The position numbers were made by a program, and so were the translations under genes. Below are positions 59,548 through 64,000 of a stretch of DNA of 64,000 nucleotides, in pieces; position 1 is the stretch's first letter; every line of letters starts with the position of its first letter. The notes beneath the pieces were generated by a model that had not been told where the DNA came from, made no database searches, and saw only the letters and a program-made list of their open reading frames with translations. The DNA is taken from positions 21,793,139 through 21,857,138 of the forward strand of contig CM051512.1 of the NCBI GenBank assembly GCA_028015205.1, in the 5' to 3' direction. Source of the DNA: Mytilisepta virgata (Eukaryota > Mollusca > Bivalvia > Mytilida > Mytilidae).

Positions 59548-60921
59548 ATGAAAAACTTCTCTAGGACAATTGGTTGTCAGCGAGATTTGCATCAGTTACC
59601 CGTTAAAGAACTTAAGAGATCGCTTAGCGATGACCCAAAAAATACAAATAGCAATGAATACATTGAACCAAATAACCTGATAAAGGTTGGAAATGGAGAA
59701 GATGTAACCGAAAGGCACAATGAGCTTTATGAAAGTGTCGAAGACATAAAGAAAAGCATGAAAGATATATTGAAGAAAATAGGGGTTCCAGATGTAAATT
59801 CGTTGCGAGGTGAAACAAAAAGACTAAAATGTGAACTTAACTTGAAGAACTATTTGCCAGACATATTATCGAAAGTCGACGCTGCCAAGTACAAGTCGAA
59901 AAAAGAATACTACATCCATGAAATAGCAGGGAAATATTTTCCTGTACATGGTCCGTTTACTGAACCCGGGCTTCCCGTAGAACATGCAGAGAAAATTGAA
60001 ACGGTTCCAATGGAAATTTTCGGTGACCTTCTACGACTTCGTAATTTTGCCGTGCCAGTAACTGATTTATACCCTTTAAATGCCCAAAACATGCAAGAGG
60101 AACTGCAGAGATTTGCATCTTTCAGTAGTTTTCCACGGTACGTAGATATAAGCTTAACGCGTATGGCACAGAGTGGATTCTTTTACACGGGTCAAGGTCA
60201 TGAGACAAAATGCTTTTCGTGTGGACTAAATTACGACAAATGGAAATCTGGTGATGACCCAAGGACTGTTCATAAGAAATTGTCTCCAAATTGTACACTT
60301 GTTACAAATAGGGATACAGTGAGTGAACCTTCGAGTGAAAATGTTGTTTTGAATAGTGATGTAAATGAAGTCTCGATAAATGGAGCAAATGCTGTTGCAA
60401 GCGGTTGTGGTTATTTGAGAAAGAATCCCGAAGAAAGTTTTAAAAATGAACAAAAAAGCAACAAATGCACAGATATTATTTCTACAAACACAGACAGAAA
60501 ACCAATATCCACAGCATCTTACGGTACAACTGGTAACGACCTCTCAACAGAACGGAACTACCATCAAGATTCTTGTTCAAACTCTACTCTTAGTCAAAAT
60601 GATGACTTCCCCTCTCTTGGCATAAACACTGAAAAACCTAAATATCCAAATTATGCTCCACTGCAAGTTAGAATCAGTTCCTTCCAAGGATGGCCGGCAT
60701 ATTTAGATCAAACAGCCCGTCAGATGGCTTTGGCAGGATTTTTGTACACTGGATATAATGATTTCACCAGATGTTTTTATTGCGGAGGTGGTCTGAGGAA
60801 CTGGGAAGCCGGAGACGATCCATGGGTGGAACATGCGAGATGGTTTCCGAAGTGTGTTTTCATCAAACAAAATAAAGGGGAAAAATTTATCGATACAGTA
60901 TTGAAAAGGCAACAAGATATG
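59548..60921 (+). CDS. IAP-B coding exon 1 (N-terminal region, BIR1, BIR2)
   Basis: Ends at ATG|GTAGGT in phase 0, the same position as IAP-A exon 1. The linker between the BIRs is about 120 residues, shorter than in IAP-A and lacking its polyserine. Reading through the donor gives a short tail and a stop at about 60973. Confidence 0.9.
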
Positions 60922-63771
60922 GTAGGTAGCTATCGTTGGAACTTGATGAAATTCAAGATTTTTACATTAGTTTGAAAAGCGTTTAATAGAACACCCGGAG
61001 GCGGGTTTCAGCTGGCCCCTAAACAGTAATGTATACTAGTTCACCACAATGGACGGCACACTAAACTCCGAAACATAAAAATGAACCAAAATTTAAAAAA
61101 AACACACCAGACTAACAAAGGCTAGAGATTCCTGACTTGGGACAGGCGCAATAATGCGGCGGGGTTAAGCATATTTTGTGAGGTCTCAACCCTCCCCTTT
61201 ACATTTAGCCAATGTGGAATAAACAAACACACAGCGATACACACAGAAGAACTCAGTTCAAAAGATGTCCGAGTCCAATGTTAAAAAGGTAACAGAAGAA
61301 ACTAAGCAAAATGACAATAATCAATATATATATTAATTTTATCTTGCTTTTTGAGCTATTCTGTTAAAAACTAGTTTTTATCGTATAAGTAACAATGTTT
61401 GATGAATTTTAACTCTCTTTTGGTTTTCTTCACGAACAGACGTGATGAAGAAAAACTCAGAAAAGAGGTCTGTACGCAATACATTTGAGCATTTCAATTT
61501 GAATTTAGATTATGAAAAGGTTTTTTCCATCCTACTTTCCGTTACAAAATCATGAATAAATGCGAATCTTGCCTATGACCAACAGAAACATTCCTTTAGA
61601 TACTTTCAAGGAGGTTTATAAATATGAAATCCTATATGACAAAATAATATTAATATTGCGCGGTATGTGCGTCACAAATATTCATCCTAAGCACAAATCA
61701 AATTAAGGCTACGCATAAATATTTATGCCTAAGCATAAATCGATTTATGCCTAGGCATAAATACTTATGGTTAGCCTTAAATCGATTTATGCCTAGCCAT
61801 AAATCGATTTATGGTTAGCCATACATATTTATGCCTAGGTATAAATCGAATTATGGCTATTCATACGTATTTATGCCTAGGCATAAATTGATTTAAGGCT
61901 AACCATAATTCTTTATGCCTAGGCATCAATCGATTTAAGGCCAACCATAAGTATTTATGCCTAGGCATAAATCATATATGCATAGCCTTAAATGGATTTA
62001 TGCCAAGCATAAATAAATATTTATGACGCATATATCGCGTCATACATTAACCTCTTAATAGGAGGTAGTATTTCTGAATATTTTGTTTGACAGTATTCAA
62101 CCAGCAACTATGGCAACATAACTTGTGTTTACATTAAAAACATTTTGATCCCGATTTCTGGATTTTGTACAGTCCAACCAAACATTTCTAGCTAACGGTA
62201 ACATTGTTGATTATCATATATTGTAAAGGTTTGATATACACCAGAACTATATCAATCTCATTTCCTTTGCCGTTGTCAGCTTTCCTTGAAAAGTACCCAC
62301 CTCTAAAACTGGACGATATTGAAATGAGCTTCTATTTATTTATTTTTTTTTTTGGGGGGGGGGGATTTTCCAAGATGTATAAGGTAAATCGGAGGATCTG
62401 TTTGGTTTTTTTTTTCGTTCTTCCCAATCAGACAATATCAACAAGAGGGATTTGGTGACTTGTTTCAGAAAGATAATTTTCTTGTTTGTTACCTCTCTAA
62501 AATCATGAAAATTGCTTATTAGCCAAATAAACCAAACCTTCATTCGAAACGTGTGAAAAACAAATCTTACGATTGCTCGGATTCAAATGTAGAGAATAGC
62601 AAATATTTTTTCTAACCTTTCAAATATATTCCCTGGAAACCTTGAAATACATATATGAACTAAAATTTCATACAAAGCAAAAATGAAAGGATTTCAATGA
62701 ACTTTCTATTTTCCAAAAGTTACTGATCAGAAGCGATACAGACTCAATTTAACCTTTTTTTAATATGGATCTCAAAAAGCACACATAGTTTTACAAAGAT
62801 ATTTATCGTTGTATAGGAGAGTGAAACAAATACAAATGAAGGTTATAGTCAACATGAACACAAGCAAACTAGTCAAATGTCAGCTGAAAAACATTCTGAT
62901 GACTGCGATCAAAGGTTTCGTCACAGCGTAGCAGCTAGAAGTGTTTTAGAGATGGGCTACACTAAAGAACAAATAGAAGCAGCTGTTAAGGAAATAAAAG
63001 AATTTCGATCAGGTATGAATGCATTTTAGATATGGTGCCGGCGGTCGGTCTGTGTTGAATGCTGATGAAATTGATAAATATTTACCTATATAAATTTTTA
63101 TTTCGAATTGTAACATACACATTCTGTGCTATACATATCCAATACATAGTCATTGTCAGAAAATATAAAATTTATTTGGGCGAGCCCCATATTTCGCAGC
63201 GAGCCCAAATACATTTTATATTTTCCGACAATAACTTTCTATTTTCTTTATCCTGCAATCCCCTTTCGATGCGTAAAATGCCTTAAAATTACGTTTGAAG
63301 TTGAAATCCAACTGCCGTGAAAACGCGGGAAACGCCACTACGTCATCTGGTAAATTCAATATGCCCCTCGCGCTCTTCATGTAAACATGTACCAGTAGAC
63401 TTTGACCTTATACGACTAAAGTTTATTCTACCCCTGTTATTAGACCGGAAATGGCTTGATTGCAGGATAAAATATCTTTCAGCAATTATGAACATTACTT
63501 TTTCAGGCTTTGTCCATTTGTCCAATTCAGTCCATTTGTCCAATTCATCTTTTGTTCGAAAATGTTCTAATAATCAGATATTTTTGTTAATTTGAATAAA
63601 TTCGAATATTTTCTCATTTGTTTGAAGGTGACAAAAGTATATCTGCAACAGACATTATGAATGTACTGCTAGATGATAACAAACATCAAAAGGAGGCTGC
63701 CATAGGTACGGCTACTAATTCTAACACATATGCGTCAACATCAAATGACAACAAGTCAGTCGACAATGAAT
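59548..63771 (+). CDS. IAP-B: second BIR-BIR-UBA inhibitor of apoptosis paralogue (3' end outside window)
   Basis: Coding exons 59548-60921, 62817-63012 and 63628-63771; the RING exon expected by comparison with IAP-A would lie beyond 64000. The N-terminal region has a coiled-coil-like stretch (about 57-80) and is strongly diverged from IAP-A. BIR1 (about 185-250) has CFSC...H...C ligands; BIR2 (about 372-440) has the CFYCGGGLRNWEAGDDPW groove signature; exon 2 carries the UBA core SVAARSVLEMGYTKEQIEAA. Exons 2 and 3 are exactly as long as in IAP-A (196 and 144 bp), with the same phases. An acceptor (TTGTATTGCAG, ending 59510) implies an upstream 5'UTR exon; the first ATG after it is 59548. 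No frameshift or stop is seen, so the gene looks functional as far as it goes. The expected role is the same as IAP-A. Confidence 0.9.
60985..61325 (+). repeat. interspersed bivalve repeat in IAP-B intron 1
   Basis: CACCCGGAGGCGGGTTTCAG, CTGGCCCCTAAACAGTAATG, GACTTGGGACAGGCGCAATA and CAACCCTCCCC are in the order I know from common mussel repeats. The left part overlaps the family at 4.8 and 59.2 kb, and this copy carries the right-hand extension. Confidence 0.75.
61659..62039. mobile_element. fold-back element made of ~20-bp palindromes
   Basis: The ends are inverted repeats (CGCGGTATGTGCGTCACAAA and its partner ending CATATATCGCG, about 20 of 24 positions matching). The interior alternates the palindrome ATTTATGCCTAGGCATAAAT with ATCGATTTATGGTTAGCCAT-like units, so almost the whole element can pair with itself at many registers. 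It lies in IAP-B intron 1. No coding capacity. Confidence 0.8.
62817..63012 (+). CDS. IAP-B coding exon 2 (UBA domain)
   Basis: 196 bp, phase 0 to 1, ending CGATCAG|GTATGA. The core SVAARSVLEMGYTKEQ is identical in protein to IAP-A; the upstream polar part is diverged. Confidence 0.9.
63013..63627 (+). other. IAP-B intron 2
   Basis: 615 bp, GTATGA donor and TTTGAAG acceptor. It contains an inverted repeat (63152-63232), a second pair of complementary segments (TATCCTGCAATC near 63249 and GATTGCAGGATA near 63458) and a direct duplication of TCCATTTGTCCAATTCA (about 63512-63546). Confidence 0.8.
63152..63232. repeat. fold-back inverted repeat in IAP-B intron 2
   Basis: ATTGTCAGAAAATATAAAAT...TTTGGGC pairs with GCCCAAATACATTTTATATT...CGACAAT around GAGCCCCATATTTCGCAGCGA. 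Arms are about 30 bp with few mismatches. Confidence 0.75.
63628..63771 (+). CDS. IAP-B coding exon 3 (end of UBA, linker)
   Basis: 144 bp, phase 1 to 1, encoding GDKSISATDIMNVLLDDN and a polar linker, with a GTAAGT donor. It matches IAP-A exon 3 in length and in the ISATDIM core. Confidence 0.88.
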
Positions 63772-64000
63772 GTAAGTATATATATAACCCTTAATGATAA
63801 TGAATCGCTTTTTGTAACGTTGATTCAACGACACGTATTATGGTCGTATATGAACTCTAGACTTGGCTGTCAATAAATAGTTAAAGTTTTTTTTCTAAAT
63901 CTAAGGCGTACGTGTATTTCCATTCATGTAAAGCTTTGTCCTTTTAGCTTTACACTTTTGGTAATTTTGTAATTTTGTGTATTTTCTCTTTAGTGTTTTA
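63772..64000 (+). other. start of IAP-B intron 3
   Basis: Begins GTAAGTATAT. No RING-coding sequence before the end of the window. Confidence 0.75.

Larger units (their letters stand above)
60922..62816 (+). other. IAP-B intron 1
   Basis: 1895 bp, GTAGGT donor and TTGTATAG acceptor. It is far longer than the 520-bp intron 1 of IAP-A, owing at least in part to the two repeats at 60985-61325 and 61659-62039. Confidence 0.8.

Noticed and set aside
63317..63595. 92-codon frame in IAP-B intron 2
   Set aside because: Overlaps complementary and duplicated repeat segments and has no recognisable domain.

Overview
The window is animal nuclear DNA: AT-rich, gene-poor, with spliced genes (GT/AG introns) and many transposon remains. 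Several short interspersed repeats and cysteine-rich/IAP gene content resemble those of marine mussels, so I read it as a bivalve mollusc, probably Mytilus or a close relative. This is inference from repeat and gene style, not from a search.

Certain protein-coding content is limited to two paralogous inhibitor-of-apoptosis (IAP/BIRC) genes on the + strand. IAP-A (26799-30413) is complete in four coding exons: an N-terminal region with a coiled-coil-like stretch, two BIR zinc domains, a UBA domain and a C-terminal RING. IAP-B (from 59548) has the same exon layout, with exons 2 and 3 exactly 196 and 144 bp in both genes, but its RING exon lies past the right edge. At the left edge (91-260, minus strand) there is a candidate exon for a small secreted six-cysteine peptide with CS-alpha-beta-like spacing.

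The rest is repeats. 0.37-0.77 kb: inverted-repeat element with a perfect 9-bp target duplication. 2.2 kb: 53-56 bp tandem repeat. 4.1-4.9 kb: LINE remnant and a short interspersed repeat. 6.5 and 40.0 kb: two opposed copies of a TTAA-flanked MITE. 7.6-11.5 kb: long element with a palindromic end and a 135-bp satellite. 11.7-14.3, 52.8-54.8 and 55.6-57.8 kb: three copies of one family whose architecture resembles non-autonomous Helentron (HINE/'pearl') elements. 15.3-24.9 kb: a head-to-tail tandem duplication of a 2.8-kb unit carrying LINE pieces. 31.5-33.8 and 41.3-42.8 kb: diverged copies of the IAP-A 3' flank. 32.4-33.1 kb: degenerate ~35-bp array. 47.2-48.6 kb: broken FLYWCH/MULE transposase. 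49-49.9 kb: 5'-truncated LINE reverse transcriptase. 61.7-62.0 kb: fold-back element made of ~20-bp palindromes, inside IAP-B intron 1.

Functionally, the IAPs are expected to bind caspases or IBM-type partners through the second BIR and ubiquitinate them through the RING, with UBA binding ubiquitin chains. Nothing else here can be assigned a cellular role with confidence.
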